Positions 13,781-26,956 of a stretch of 64,000 bases of DNA are shown here, piece after piece. Both the position numbers and the translations under genes were made by a program. Positions within the stretch are counted from its first letter, which is position 1, and every line of letters begins with the position of its first letter. The stretch spans positions 1,733,106-1,797,105 of the forward strand of contig VUYV01000100.1 in the NCBI GenBank assembly GCA_008711295.1, written 5' to 3'. Below the pieces are notes generated by a model. The model searched no databases and had not been told where the DNA came from. It saw nothing but the letters and a program-made list of their open reading frames with translations. The DNA is from Anarhynchus alexandrinus (taxonomy: Eukaryota; Chordata; Aves; Charadriiformes; Charadriidae).

Positions 13781-16396
13781 ACTAAAAAAGCTATTTGTCA
13801 TAATGAATATTTTCCCTTTCTGGGGGGCCTTTTATGGCCCTTTTCCAAGTTTTCAGCATTCTCCCTGAGTCGCTGACATTAGAGTCACACAATGGTTTAG
13901 GAGTCGTTACACATAGTACCAAAGATTATCATGATATGAATTGTCTGTTGTCAATCATTTATGCATCAAGGATCACATTGGCTTTTTTAGTCGGTATTCA
14001 ATTTTCATTTTAGAGAAATATTTTTTTTGGATTTCTCTAGTGTCCTGGTTATAAATCCAAAGAGGATATCCCAGTATCTTTTAAGGACAAGTTTAGACAT
14101 CCAGGCTAAATAAAGTATCTCTTGTTCTTTACCATCTTGTTCTTTACCATCTATTTTTGCTATTTTGCTATTAACTTTTCCTCTTCAATAACTGAACTAA
14201 TTAAACTTCAGGTTATTGTCAAAGGCATATCACAATTATATGATCATAGCAAGATCATAGCAAAGGAAATGAAAGAATTGTTAAACTAGACCGTGTATGG
14301 AGGAGGAAGCAGAGCAGACATTATAAATGGTCTTTCACTGGCCAATACGTTGGCACTTAAACCGCACTGTAAATCTGACATGGGTCCTGACAAAGATCTT
14401 CATGAACTTCTCCATAGCTTACAAAACTTAAACTCTTTTGGACCATTAAGTAGCAGACATCATATGACAGAGGAAACGGGAAATTGCACCAGGTTCCAGA
14501 TAAAGAGTGTATTTTCATTACCTATTTGAACTTGAATGGCAGTAGAAGTACCAGGAGGATTCTTGATATTTTTATTTCATATGCTCTAACTTCCCTGTAG
14601 TGTTTGGCAGCTCTTTCTTTTCTTCCTTGTACTTGCCCCCATATCTTAATAATTTCAGAGAACACTACATAACCCAAGGAACCTTTTCTTCAGTCTCACT
14701 TTTCTTTTGCACCTTCCCAACAAATACACCACTGTGACATGTCTGCCTTTCCAAACGGGAGTCATAGAGTCTTTGCAAATGGGAGATCCAGACAAATGTT
14801 GAGAGACTCAGAGAAGCTGCTGTTCATATCTTCTTTTCTCCTTCTCTTTCTCCTCCCATCTGCTGTTAACAACAAGGAGGTCAAGTGCTCATATGATTTC
14901 ATAAGTGTGATATTTCTTGGGGGCCATATGGGAACTGTCAGGGTAAGAAATAGTTGCTTCATTGGCTCCACTCTTCCATTTCAGACTCTTTCTTCCTTCT
15001 TCCAGAGGACTTTCTACATGCTGCTTTGCTTTATCATTTAACAATAGGCAAATGAGTTGCAAATTATTTTATACACTGACTGCTTTTCCATCTGTGTTTC
15101 CAATTTAAGGGGGTGGGAATGGCAAGGGAAGACAAAACTAACAGGTTATGTCTATATTACTAAATTAAAGAAGACCAGGAACAGTTCTTAGCCCTAGATA
15201 AACTGGCCCTGATGGATTTTCACCCAGACTTCTTGTGACTAGTACTCTGTTGGGCAGATTTATCTTAGAGAAAACTAGCTAAAGAGACAAGTAACAACTT
15301 GCCGTGGTTCAGTAGACTCCCTACCTACAACACAAGCAAGATGGATATAATCATGACTTTTCTGGCCAAAAAGCCCACCCACTGTCTCATCGTGACTTGC
15401 ACTAAGTACCGCATGGCTTAAAGAAGGCAATAAGGGTCCCTCCAGGAAAAGTGTAATGTAATTTGCCACAAGTTTCACCAGGAAAACAATCTGAAGAAGG
15501 TGACCTCATTGTTTATGCAAGGAGCATTGTTCATGGGTTTATTACACACTTATATGCTCTTTGACTCACATTCCTTGCAATACTTCAGACAGAGCCAAAA
15601 TCACAAAGACACAGATTTGCATTATGTTTTTAAGGTTGCTGTTTCCTATTTTCTAGGCAGTTCTGAAGTGTGTGCAAATGAAATGAAAGGCATTTAGATA
15701 CAGAAATGTAGATGGAATATTGTCTGCTTAGCGGTTCTTGAAATACTTATTTTTCCGAGCCCTTTAACATCTAAATACTTTTATAAATCTGTCCTCCAGT
15801 CACATTTGATAAAGGGAAAACCATTAAACTTCTCCCTTTGCTGGAAGTGTCATTATTTGATTCAGTCTTATGAACACCCTGTAACATGATAAAACACCTA
15901 TCTGTCTCAGCTATGTCTCCAACAGGAGCTGATCACAGCATTGGGAGGAGGAAATTTTGACTGGGTGTGTGCCAGAGACTTGTAATCACTGGGCCTTTCA
16001 CAGGTACAATCCGTGGGCAGCATTCAAATACTTCTGGCATTTTTCAGAGTGCTGTGGCACTGCAGGGGATGTTCCTCTTGATGTCCCCTCAGATTCCCTT
16101 TTTTTTTCCATTTATGGCACCTTGAAATTACTCAGATTTCAGGTTTTGTGCTGTCACTTCTCATTTTTTGAAAGCTTTTTGTTTGCTGTTAAGCATATGA
16201 TCATCCTGTCTCTGTTAGAGCCTTACTCCATAAAGGTCTAAAGCAACACATATAAATGACATGAAGTTGAGTTTTGAGCTCATTTGGTTGCTTTAAACAG
16301 TACCTCACACAGAAAGATTTTGTTGAGAGTTGTTGGTTAGAGCTGAAATTAAATCCTGCATAATTTAATTCTGCTTCAGTTCACCTGTTGCACAGT
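13781..16396. other. Unique non-coding sequence
   Basis: No gene was recognised. The longest ORF (100 aa, plus, 14739-15041) has no recognisable domain. A 15-bp tandem duplication lies at 14121-14150. The rest is AT-rich unique sequence. Confidence 0.65.
14121..14150. repeat. 15-bp direct tandem duplication
   Basis: CTTGTTCTTTACCAT occurs twice back to back with no mismatch (14121-14135 and 14136-14150). It is probably a replication-slippage product. The perfect identity suggests it is recent. Confidence 0.95.
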
Positions 16397-16655
16397 CGTA
16401 GAATCATAGAATCATAGAATTAGTGAGGATGGAAGGAACCTTAAAGATCATCAAGTCCAACCGTTAACCTACCCTGAAGAAAAAAAAAAAAAAAAACCAA
16501 CCAAACAAACAAACAAACCCAAAACAAACCACCACCCACCCACTTCTAAACCATGTCCCTAAGCACCTCATCTACCCTTTTCTTAAACACCTCCAGGGAT
16601 GGTGCATCCACCACCTCTCTGGGCAGCCTATTCCAATGTTTAATAACAATCGGTG
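16397..16655 (-). mobile_element. CR1 LINE 3' end with internal A-rich expansion
   Basis: On the plus strand the element begins with two and a half copies of AGAATCATAG, the reverse complement of the CR1 terminal repeat. It continues through AAGATCATCAAGTCCAACCG and, on the far side of an A-rich tract, ACCATGTCCCTAAGCACCTC and CTCTGGGCAGCCTATTCCAA. These phrases match the reverse complement of the copy ending at 7970, so both belong to the same CR1 group. An A/AAAC/ACCC simple repeat of roughly 70 bp (16480-16545) interrupts the 3' UTR and is not a usual part of CR1. Confidence 0.93.
16480..16545. repeat. A-run / AAAC / ACCC compound simple repeat inside CR1
   Basis: About 17 A residues are followed by CCAACC, four or more AAAC units, CCCAAAAC and then CACCCACC-type units. 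The tract lies inside the minus-strand CR1 3' UTR, so it most likely grew by slippage after insertion. Confidence 0.85.
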
Positions 16656-19600
16656 ACTTTAATATCACAATATCAAAAACAAGAAACTGAAGTGCTATAG
16701 AAAAGGTGGAATTCCCTTTAGAGGCAATGAACTGCCATTTGTGAGTGGCCTGATTTCACTTGGTCCTGCAAACCACTTCAAGGAGGGAATACAGAGAAAA
16801 ATTAAATCATGTCATGAACTTTTATGATTTCTTTTCCAAGAGAGTATGCAAACTTTGTAAACTGGCTTATGTTTCAGAATGTAGAAGATATGTGCAAAGT
16901 CTACTAAGGCTGTCAGTCTCAGAGGAAATGTGCGTCTATGCATATGGCATGGGGGAGGAATTTTAAGTATTATTTTATTTGTACAGTGTAAGCAAAATGC
17001 CTAAAGAGGTCCATGGTTAAAATTAAAATCAGTAAGAAAAACAGGGAAAAAAGTGATTATGGTCATCTATATGTCCCTGTACATAGGATTTAAACAAATT
17101 TTCATCCCTTGCTGGAACTGATGAATGCTTCTTACACAAATTTCTAGTCTGGCACCAATTATACAGTCTTTATTCTTATCTGGAAAGCATGATTATGTAA
17201 AATATTACCTGCCTTCATCTGGCCCAGATCTAAGTTTGTTTATAAAAAGGAAGACGTGAGGCCCAGCATGTACAGACTGTCTAGAGAAGATGACCTGTAA
17301 TTTTATTTAACTCTCTATTCACTAGTAGCTTCCTAGTGCTTCTCTGCTGTGCCTGCCATACTTTTAGTACTCTCTGAGCAACTGAGAAAAGTTGCATTAA
17401 TACCAGTACAGCCCTACTGAGCTTCCAGTGAAACTCTGCATGAAATTGTCTGTTCTCTCGATAAAAACAGTTGAGCAAATTATTTATAAGCCCTCATATT
17501 TAATTTGTGTGGATTGTAAAAATGCATTTATTTAAAATAATTCTGCCACTCACTGCAGTTCCCACTGCTTGAGACACACTGATTTACACAACAGATATTC
17601 TGGCTGAGCTAAGGTGTTTTAATGCAATATTGTCATCCTCAGAACAACCCTTAAAGGCAAATTTTCTCATTTATATTGAAAATCGTCTGCTATATTGCTT
17701 GCTTTTTCCAAATTCTACCACTTCCTCAGATATTTAAGATATCAGATCATTAAAGATACTTGGATAAGTCACAGTTAGAAAGAAATCTGTGTGATTTGTA
17801 TTTAAGAAACCAACAACGATTAGGTTTGTAATATAATATCCAATGGAATTAATGGAAAAAAATCTGTTTATGTCACTAAATTTTGAATGTCAGTTATCAT
17901 TTGATGTCACAGGTGGTTATTTTGTCTTTTTATTTTTATTACACTTAGAAATGCTGCTTTTAAAGCAAAAAAATTAAATGTTGGTGTGTATATATATCTA
18001 AATGTGCATTTCTGTTTCAGATGTATATTTGTTTTTAGGCTAAGTTCAGCACACTTGAAAGAGCCGGAGAAAAAAAAAGCAGCAAACAATAAGCCATTAT
18101 ACCCACTACCAGTAATGATAACGTATTTCATATGTTTATATCTGTAATTGCTTTGTAACTATTGTTCCCTTATCAGCATTGAGGTTTTAAGCATATCAAG
18201 TGTGTAAGAGGTGTTTAACATTACTGTGTGTGCTGTCTCTCACCCTGTTTTTATTTAGATTATTCGTTTAAATAAAAATGTTGCTTTTTCAGAATTGTGC
18301 TCCATTCCTACAGCCTCACGTGCAAGTTTGTGGCATGTATTCGGTGTTCTCTTGGATCATTAATTCTTGTCTTCTCTGCCCAGATAACCAATGTAAAAGA
18401 AGTGAAATGCCCTTGAAGGTTTTACAAGAGATTGTCTGATGCGATGCCAAATAACAAATCCAGAACTTCTTCAGAAAGAACCGGAATATCTGTAAAATGT
18501 AATGCAGCATTTCTAGCCTGTGATGGAAAGAGTATTTAACAACTTGCAGTGTGTTAGTTGTTCCATAGTGCCGTGGTGAAGCTGATGGCACAGACATTTC
18601 TTGATGGTGCAACCTGCCCTACCAAAAGCGATGACACACTATAAACACTTGATGACTAATGGCATGTAGGTGATAAAACATAACATTCTGCGCTGCACTC
18701 GGAATCATGTCTTTTTAAAACCATAATATAATTACCAAGGTAAGCAACAGGAAGTACAAAATTGGAAAGAAATGGCTGTAGAAAGCTATTTGTAATAGCA
18801 CTAAAAGCTGATTACTGCAAACTGTTCATTTTATATCACAGTCTTTGAAGCTTTGTCTTTATTCCCAAACACAGCAGATGTATTATTTACAAATATTATA
18901 TACCAATTGCTTCTCTTATAACTCCTTAAAATTCCACTTATTGCAGTCAATATGAAAGAATTAATAGTTGTTCTCACCTGTTTTTCTAATAGGTATAACT
19001 GTACTGTAACTTGTCAGCTATTTTGTTTTATATTTTTACCAGAAAAAATCAGAAAATTGCGAATTGGTATACAAAGATTTACCCTTTATTTGAAAGTATC
19101 TATTTGCAGAAATAAATAATAATAATAAATTGATCCTGCCATCTTGTCATTCTCAAGACATCTCATATCAGTGGGTCCAAAGGGAAACTCTGACTTAAAG
19201 AAAGCAGAGACTGGGATGATCTTACAAAATTCACAAAAATATATAATATTTAAAATAAGAAATCTGGTGTTTAAGTATTTCCAAAAGGATTTTTGTTCAA
19301 ATTTTTGCAGTACATTGTTACACAGGCCCACTGGCAAATATTAAAAAATATGATTGTTTTCATCATAATTTTGAATGAAAATATCAGAAAAATCTCCTGG
19401 GACAGAAATACCAGGTTTTAAGTAACTCTGTGAAATATTATGCTGAAATGCTTTCTAATGTTTCCTTTTCTTGCACAGAGCACTTCCGAGGGCATTCTGC
19501 TTTGTTGTTATAGGTCACTCATGAACTCCTCAACTCTGCATACTCAGCTTCACACTCTGAAAGATGCTCATGGCTACCATAATATAGTCTATATATAACT

Positions 19601-20289
19601 GGTTACTGTGCCACTGTGTTCATAAACAGTCAGCTGTTTACAGCAGTGTGTTATTGCAGAGTCCCTCATCACTCATGAGTTATAGTTTGTATGCATACTG
19701 GTTTGCTTTTGGGGATACTTACAAATGTGCTACTTAGAAGTTTGCTTTGCTCCTTAGGTGATGTATCTCATAATCAGTGGGTTATAAAAGCTTGCATAAA
19801 CATAAACAAAGAGTAAACTGCTGACTCTTTGCAGCTGCTTGATTAAAATAGAAGTATTGAAATCTATATATTACAACTTATATTTATAATTTGAAGATTT
19901 TGCAAACAAATGAGGAGAGAATATTGAGAAACAAACACTCTGAAATGTGTTTACTGAGATGTGCACATTTGTAATAATTAGTGATTCTTATCCAATTCCT
20001 ACACAGTCAGATTTAAAATTAAAGCCATTTTGGAAACCTTTACTACAGATATCAATTGACAAGCTTTGTCACATTTCTAATTTTATCCCTATCATATACT
20101 GAGCACACTTGGTGCTGCATCTCTGCATCAAATGTGTTGACATGATAAATAAGATCCCTAACAAATGACCTTCACAGGCATTTCTTACTTCAGGAAAAGC
20201 CTGGTATAAATCTAACTGCCTGCTATCGCTTAAATACTTTGTTCATGTTATGTCTTAACGTTTACAGTAACATTTGCCAACATTCAGTT
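16656..20289. other. Unique AT-rich non-coding sequence
   Basis: No gene was recognised. ORFs are 98 aa or less and unremarkable. A minus-strand ORF at 18316-18612 and an opposed pair at 19086-19344 have no identifiable domain. No repeat family was recognised apart from short AAT/TAA runs near 19110. Confidence 0.65.
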
Positions 20290-21991
20290 GCTCATTAGTA
20301 ATGCTCAGAGGATGCAGATATGCACTGAGGAAGGCCAAGGCCCACCTAGAATTAAATCTGGCAAGAGATGTCAAGGACAATAAGAAGGGCTTCTTCAAGT
20401 ACATCAGTAGCAAAAGGAAGACTAGGGAGAATGGGGGCTCGCTGCTGAATGAGGTGGGTGCCCTGGTGAGAGAGGATACAGAGAAGGCAGAGTTACTGAA
20501 TGCCGCCTTTGCTTCAGTCCTTACTGCCAAGGCCGGCCCCCAGGAATCCCACACTCTGGAGGTAAGAGAGAGAGCCTGGAGGAAGGAAGACTTCCCCTTG
20601 GTTAAGGAGGGTTGGGTTAGGGATCATTTAGGAAAACTTGAAACACACAAATCTGTGGGCCTCGATGGGATACACACACGGGTGCTGAGGGAGATGGCAG
20701 ATGTAACTTTCCATCATCTTTAAAAGGTCAGGGAGAATGGGAGAGGTGCCTGAAGACTGGAGAAAAGCCATTGTTACTCCAGTCTTCAAAAAGAGCGAGA
20801 AGGAGAACCTGGGAAACTACCGGCCAGTCAGCCTCAGCTCCATCTCTGGAAAGGTGATAGAACAGCCTATTCTGGATGTCATCTCTAAGCATATGGAGGA
20901 AAAGAAGGTTATTGGAAGTGGTCAATGTGGATTGACCAAGGAGAAATCATGTTTGACCAATCTGATAGCCTTCTATGATATCATGACTGGCTGGGTGGAT
21001 GAAGGGAACGCAGTGGATGTTGTCTGCCTCAACTTTAGCAAGGGTTTTGACACTGTCTTCCATAACATCCTGGTAGGAAGTGTGGGTTAGATGAGTGGAC
21101 AGTGAGGTGGACTGAGAACTGGCTGAATGGCAGAGCTCAGAGGGTTGTGATCAGCAGTACAGAGTCTAGTTGGAGGCCTGTAACTAGTGGTGTTCGTAGG
21201 GGTCAGTACTAGGTCCAGTCTTGTTTACCATATTCATCAGTGACCTGGATGAGGTGATAGAGTGTACCCTCAGCAAGTCCTGCACCTAGGGAGGAATAAC
21301 CCCATGCATCAGTACAGGTTAGGGGCTGACCAGCTGGAAAGTAGCTCAGTGGAGAAGAACCTGGGAGTCCTAGTGGACAACAGGATGACCATGAGCTAGC
21401 AATGTGCCCTTGTGACCAAGAAGGCCAATGGTCTGCTGGGGTGAACTAAAACATCGTGGCCAGCAGGTCCAGGGATGACACCCTCCCCCTCTATTCTGCC
21501 CTGGTGATACCACATCTGGAGTACTGTGTCCAGTTCTGGGCTCCCAGTCCAAGAAAGAAAAGGAACTACTGGATAGAGTCCAGAAGTGGGCTGTGAAGAT
21601 GATCAGGGGACTGGAGCATCTCTCATGAGGAAAGGCTGAGAGCTGAGGACCTCATCAATGCTTATAAATACCTAAAGGGTGGGTGTCAAGAGGATGGGGC
21701 CAGACTCTTCTCAGTGGTGCCCAGTGACAGGACAAGGGGCAACGAGCACAAACTGGAACACAGGAAGTTCCATCTGAACATGAGGAAAAACTTCTTAACT
21801 TTGAGGGTGACAGAGCACTGGAACAGGCTGCCCAGAAAGGTTGTGGAGTCTCCTTCTCTGGAGATATTTAAAACCCTCCTGGACATGATTCTGTGCAACC
21901 TGTTCTAGGTGAACCTGCTTTAGCAGGGGGGTTGGGCTAGATGATCTCTAGATGTCCCTTCCAACCCCTACCATTCTGTGATTCTGTGATT
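20290..21991 (+). mobile_element. CR1 LINE, about 1.7 kb, internally deleted
   Basis: The copy runs from the linker before the reverse transcriptase through the 3' UTR to the terminal repeat ATTCTGTGATTCTGTGATT. Near 21279-21283 the sequence jumps from the segment just before motif C (CCTCAGCAAGT) to one well downstream of it (TGCACCTAGGGAGG), so an internal deletion has removed the catalytic motif. The 3' end (GTTGTGGAGTCTCC, GATGATCTCTAGATG) groups with the copy at 41.57-41.86 kb and differs from the copies at 27 and 48 kb. This is the longest plus-strand CR1 in the window. Confidence 0.96.
20322..21908 (+). pseudogene. CR1 ORF2 reverse-transcriptase pseudogene
   Basis: The remnant spans at least four frames. 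The first open block (to 20723) holds the linker and an LDGIHTRVLREMA-type segment, then stops. The next block (20737-21090, 117 aa) contains GEVPEDWRKAIVTPVFKK, the NYRPVSLSS fingers motif, and a motif A region reading VVCLNFSKGFDTVFHN. The position expected to be the catalytic Asp of motif A is Asn here. Motif C is missing altogether because of the deletion near 21280. A last open piece (21714-21908) holds the conserved C-terminus ([38 protein letters not shown]). In life the protein would act in the nucleus, copying its own RNA at a nicked target. This copy cannot, since two catalytic motifs are lost and the frame is broken repeatedly. Confidence 0.94.
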
Positions 21992-22509
21992 GAAGGTTTG
22001 TGCCAAAAGACGCCAATATCAGGAGGTCGATTTGACTGTGTATATTCAACATTATATGGAGCAGGTAGACTACAGACTTGGTAACAGCTGGAAGTGCTGG
22101 AAAAACTACTATTTTTTATCTAAGTTCAAAGAATGGTAGTAGTGGAAGTTAATTTTCAGAGAAGAAAAGACTGTTTTCCCAGTTGGTTATGCTACATGGA
22201 ATTTGCACATTTTATGATTGCACTTAAACAGTAATAAAATAATTTCTTTCACCTGCATGGAATAAATGAGGACAGCTCCTTTTCTGGATGATCCTGGTAT
22301 TTTTTTGGTACCTTACTAGGAGCATTATTTTTTCCATTTATATTCAGTAAGTTACATGTAAACTTTACTGGAAAAACATCTTAGTCCAAACAAGCTTCAT
22401 CAGGAATGTAACTGTCTTTAGTTCAGAAATTTAGACTAGTAAACAAACTTACCAAGAAAGAAGCATGCTTGGAAGATTTTCTTGACTAAAGCTCATAGAA
22501 CAAATAGCT

Positions 22510-22623
22510 CAATGAAGAATGGATTCTGAAAATGAGTTTGAGTTATCAGAAAATACATGAGAAATAATAAAGTAGGACATTTTCTGATAAGTGAAACTCA
22601 TTTTCAGAATCTATTCTTCATTG
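22510..22623. repeat. 114-bp inverted repeat, two 45-bp arms and a 24-nt loop
   Basis: Arm 1 is 22510-22554, the loop is 22555-22578 and arm 2 is 22579-22623. Arm 2 is the reverse complement of arm 1 with only three differences in 45 positions. In a plus-strand transcript one difference becomes a G-U wobble (GAATGGATTC against GAATCTATTC) and the other two are G-G mismatches flanking one A-U pair. Weaker complementarity seems to continue outside the arms (shared TTCTAT and AGCTT blocks on both sides), suggesting a longer, decayed palindrome. It could be a microRNA-like hairpin, a MITE or fold-back element, or a local inverted duplication. No TA or other clear target-site duplication was seen. 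Confidence 0.9.
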
Positions 22624-25600
22624 AATTGTCTTTTCTATATATAGCTTATGTTACTAAATTACTCTTCTGTTGTAAGCCTCTAAACCTTCCAGGGTCTTAA
22701 TGTGGAATATGGCACAACAAGAAGAATGTGTATCCCAGAAAAGAACAGGGCATTAAAAAAATACATTTAAAGAAAAAAATCTTGTTCAGGCTTAAAATTA
22801 ACAAAATCACAGTATCATTGTTTAGGTCTTGAGGTTCTGTATATCTATCAGATAAATCTCAGTGACAGTACCTAATAAAATACAGTTTGTTAGCATAAAT
22901 TCTGGTAATTTAAGGAGATGTATCTCCTCTTGCTTGCACATTAATTTGGTTTGTTAGCATTTTTTGAATGTTTCCAATAGTATTTGCACATATAAAAAGA
23001 TAATGTGGTTTATAGCTGACCATAGTAATATATTACATCAATATTTCTAAATACTTCATTCTGGTTTTAAATTTAGGTTTTTCAAAGCACAGTAGAAAAG
23101 TAACACTGGCTTTTTGACCAAAAGACCTACTAAAATTTACCTCCTTGCTATACTTTCTTGAAAATTGTCTTCCTCGTTCTGCACCATTAGATGGACCATC
23201 TACTGTTAGAATGTTTAGCATAAAATCTTGTCCTTTTTTTGACCTCTTTCACGTTATTAGCTAACTAACGAAATTTATTGGAAGTATTCTTCCTTTGTGC
23301 CATTGTGTGCTGGATACCCTCTTCTGTATTATCTCAAGTCTGAGCGCTGGGGTCATTCCTGGTGTAAGAGAGTGGAATAATGGAATTATTTTAGCTTGGA
23401 AAATGTTCTGGAGGTCCCAAAGAACAGATCATGTTCCTTATAAGGTATGCCACCCATTACATCTCTGCCATGTTTGGATGGGAGCAGTTTGGGACAACGT
23501 CTTTAAACATAAGTGAGATATTTAGTTCCTACTAGGTCCAGTAATTATCTGAAATCCAGAAGCAGGTGGAGTCACAGTCTAGTTTAACAATTAAATGAAA
23601 ACCCAGTGCTTGATTTCAGGTCTCGGAATTGGTTCAAGCTTGGTTTTATGTCTATGGGCACATGTTTGAATACATTAAATTCATTTCAGAAGAAGATAGT
23701 GGGAGAGACACATGGCGTTTTTCACTTTCCTGTCCACTTTTTGACCAGTTCTAAGATCACAAATTTCTACCTAATTTCTGGTATTCTTTCCGTGATTAAC
23801 TTTGGTTGCAGGAATATATACCCATTTGTTAACAACAGAGCTAAGACAGAATTTCCTTTTCCTACCTTCTTTTAAGGTAGATTTTACAAAAAAAAAAAAA
23901 ATCAAATCATATTTAAAACCATGGGAAGAGAGTATCTTCTTAGCAAATATAAAAGGGAAAAGAAAAGCAACTAAAAACCTGTAGGAAAAGAACAGTGCCG
24001 TTAGATTTAGGGGTTTCACTATGCAGTAAATTGCTGCTCTATGAACACTTCTTCTGTGGTTGATATTCAGCTGCCAAGGCCAAGAATACTCTTTTTCACA
24101 AAGAGCATTAAATTTATCTCAGCAGACTGTCCAAGCAATTCAATTTTGTTAAGAACTGATGAAAATCTATCATTTGGTTATGATGGATGGATATGGCACT
24201 TCTTTCAGTCCAATTTAAGTGCTGAGTATAGGCAGCTATGGTAATCCTTTTAAAAGTGAGGCACAGCAGTAAGATGTCTCTTTCTATTAAAGTTAATGTT
24301 GAACCACCAACTTGCAGAATGGCATATCCATCAAATAAGAAATCTTAATGCATTAGCAACCTGTCCATCACTGCTTCAATATGAACAAAGATGTTATCGT
24401 CATAATCAAGTTTTGTATTTATCTAGTACCTTTTATTCCTGGGATTCTAACATGATCGATATCTTGGCATCTATTCATGATCTACATGAGCTGGTGGAGG
24501 TATAAGGAGTATGTGCACAGTGATACACTTAATTTTTGGACTCCACCTGGTAGGAAAACTTAAGACCATTTGGGATTTTTTCCTAAATGTATGGAAGTAT
24601 CTAAACGTAACATAGGGAGAGATATTACGGGGTGTCCTAACGACAAACTTCCTTGATAGTATTCAGATAAGAAAAAAGCAACATGAAAAGCTCACATCTT
24701 TTCCTTCTGATATTGACACTCTATCAGGAGGTACAAATATGCCTTGCCTCCACAGTGCTCAGTCATGTTTTTAGGGAGAAATGTGTAACTAATGTAAAGA
24801 GTTAGCCAGCACCCCATCTCACACCAGTTATGTTTAAGAAAGCTATATGGTAAGAAAATCTAGAGAATATATGAACTGTTTGGTCCTGTGAAGTCTACTC
24901 GATGTATAATGTGTTGATGGAGGTGCCAATTACCTACATTACAGTCTTTATCACTACAACAGGTACTGGCTGCATTGTTACGCATCTCAGTAGAGAGCAC
25001 TCAATGACCTTTAGAAAATTAACTCTTTTCATGTTTTTATTTCCTTACAGTGGTCTCAAAGTTAAAATAGGTCTATAATGTTAGGACAACTGAGGAATAG
25101 TGCAGAAAAGCACAGAATGCACTAAACACTGTTATCACTCTTCTACTTCAATGTCTCCCTGATCTAGACAGGGGAATATTCATCATTTTGAACTGTCAGT
25201 CTTACATTGTTTACTAATGATGGTTTTTGTTTTACTTTTAAATACACATTAGACATACATAACTTGTTATAATAATCCAGTACCTATTAATGTTGGATAT
25301 TTCAGTGCTAGGAAGATTTTTTTAATCTACCACATTATCTCATGAAAAACACAAGATTGTGTTTAGATTGAACAGAATAATACTTTAATAGTGTCAGAAT
25401 AATTATACCAACCTCATTTGACACTTCTTGGCATATGGAGAAGGCATATTTGCATTCAAGTGCTAAATTAACCAATTTCCTTAAAATGGATAAAAAGAAT
25501 CCTACTGTTGTTTTATAATTTATTTAATCACTTTTTAAAAAAAAATAAAAATTTCATTTAGCTGTAATTTTTCTTATCCCCTTAAAATTTTACAACAGGT

Positions 25601-26556
25601 ATCTGGCTGATGTGACACCACTGCATAACAGTTCTCTTTCAGCAAAGTATTTGAAGTGTGTCTGTATGCTGCAAAATGAACCATGTGCTCACTTGCAAGC
25701 AGTTACTTAAGTTCCATTGCATTTGTGTTTTGAAGGACGGGGTGGATTTATACACTTTGATGGACAGGGTTGGACAGCTGAACAGAGTTGTAAAAGAAAG
25801 GCAATCTTTCATTTTCTTACTTTACTTGGATACAAAGACACTCGGTTATTTGTTTCTGGGTTTAGCTAACTGATGTGGTGCCAAAAGTGAAGATAAGTAT
25901 TGGGAAAGCCTATCTCAATCTGTTAATCTCACTGGTTTGTTGCAATTCCATGAGGAAATTATTAAAAAAGCCTCTGACTTTCCACATATTCTGTTGTCTT
26001 ACCCTTCTTTCCCTGTGCAGGATACAAAAGAGCCACTGGGTTACTCTTCATAGATTGTAACTTTGTCTGAGGTTAAAAGATCTCTGAATCAGCTGTGAAA
26101 CCTTTTCCATTTCTGTATGACTTTTCATCAGACTATGAAATAAAAATGTGTAGGTGAAACTTGTGGGATTTCAGAAACTCTTCATTTGACATTTGAACAG
26201 TAAATGTTCACTGGGCCCTTTATTTCAAAGCCAAGGAAAGGTATTACTATTATCCCAGAAATTTGTACAATACAATATTTTCTTTTTGAATGATGTGACA
26301 CTACAGTCTTGCCCTCATTCTAATTCTGTATTTTTAAACTCTCTTAGAAAGCATGTTGTAGATGACTTTGAGATTTAGGGCTCAATTCATAAAGATTTAA
26401 AGAGCAAAAAGTAGGTCACCAGCCATTCATTATATGCTCCTCAGATGCTGGAGTTAAAGTTTAAACCTTCTTAGAGGATCTTCAGCTGAGATTTTTTTTC
26501 ACAGGGTTTAATATTGTTCTTTCTGACTTCTAAGCAGTAGAATGTTCTTTTTTTTT

Positions 26557-26578
26557 AGAGGAGGAGGAGGAGGAGCAG
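26557..26578. repeat. (AGG)n trinucleotide tract
   Basis: Five to six AGG/GAG units directly follow a T-run. This is a short simple repeat with no coding frame around it. Confidence 0.85.
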
Positions 26579-26956
26579 GTTGAAAGAGGAAACACAACCC
26601 TTGGGTTAAAAAAACCCTCCTGCCAGTTTCCCCTACTGAACCACAGATTTGTCTGACCAATACCGTAATGGATTAAAAGCAGCAAATAATTCTGTGCAAA
26701 CCACCGCTTATATGCATGACTGGAACTAAGAAGGTACTCATCATGTAGCTTATCTTAGCATTATTTAAGGTATACTAATAGTTTATGATAGTACTAGTGT
26801 CAATTTCTCTCTCTTAGCCCTTTTTCTTAAAATACAACCAATTATATATAACAGAGTATAAAAAAGTATAGTCAGTTCTTGATTTCTCAGGGTGTTTTCT
26901 GCATGCTAAAATCAGGCCAGGAAAGTATAAATGTCATCATCAGAAATATTTATAAA

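Larger units (their letters stand above)
21992..26956. other. Unique non-coding sequence with a large hairpin
   Basis: Apart from the inverted repeat at 22510-22623 and an AGG-rich tract near 26560, nothing was recognised. ORFs are 89 aa or less. The overlapping plus and minus ORFs around 23.6-24.0 kb owe their hydrophobic or Lys-rich look to T- and A-runs. Confidence 0.65.
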
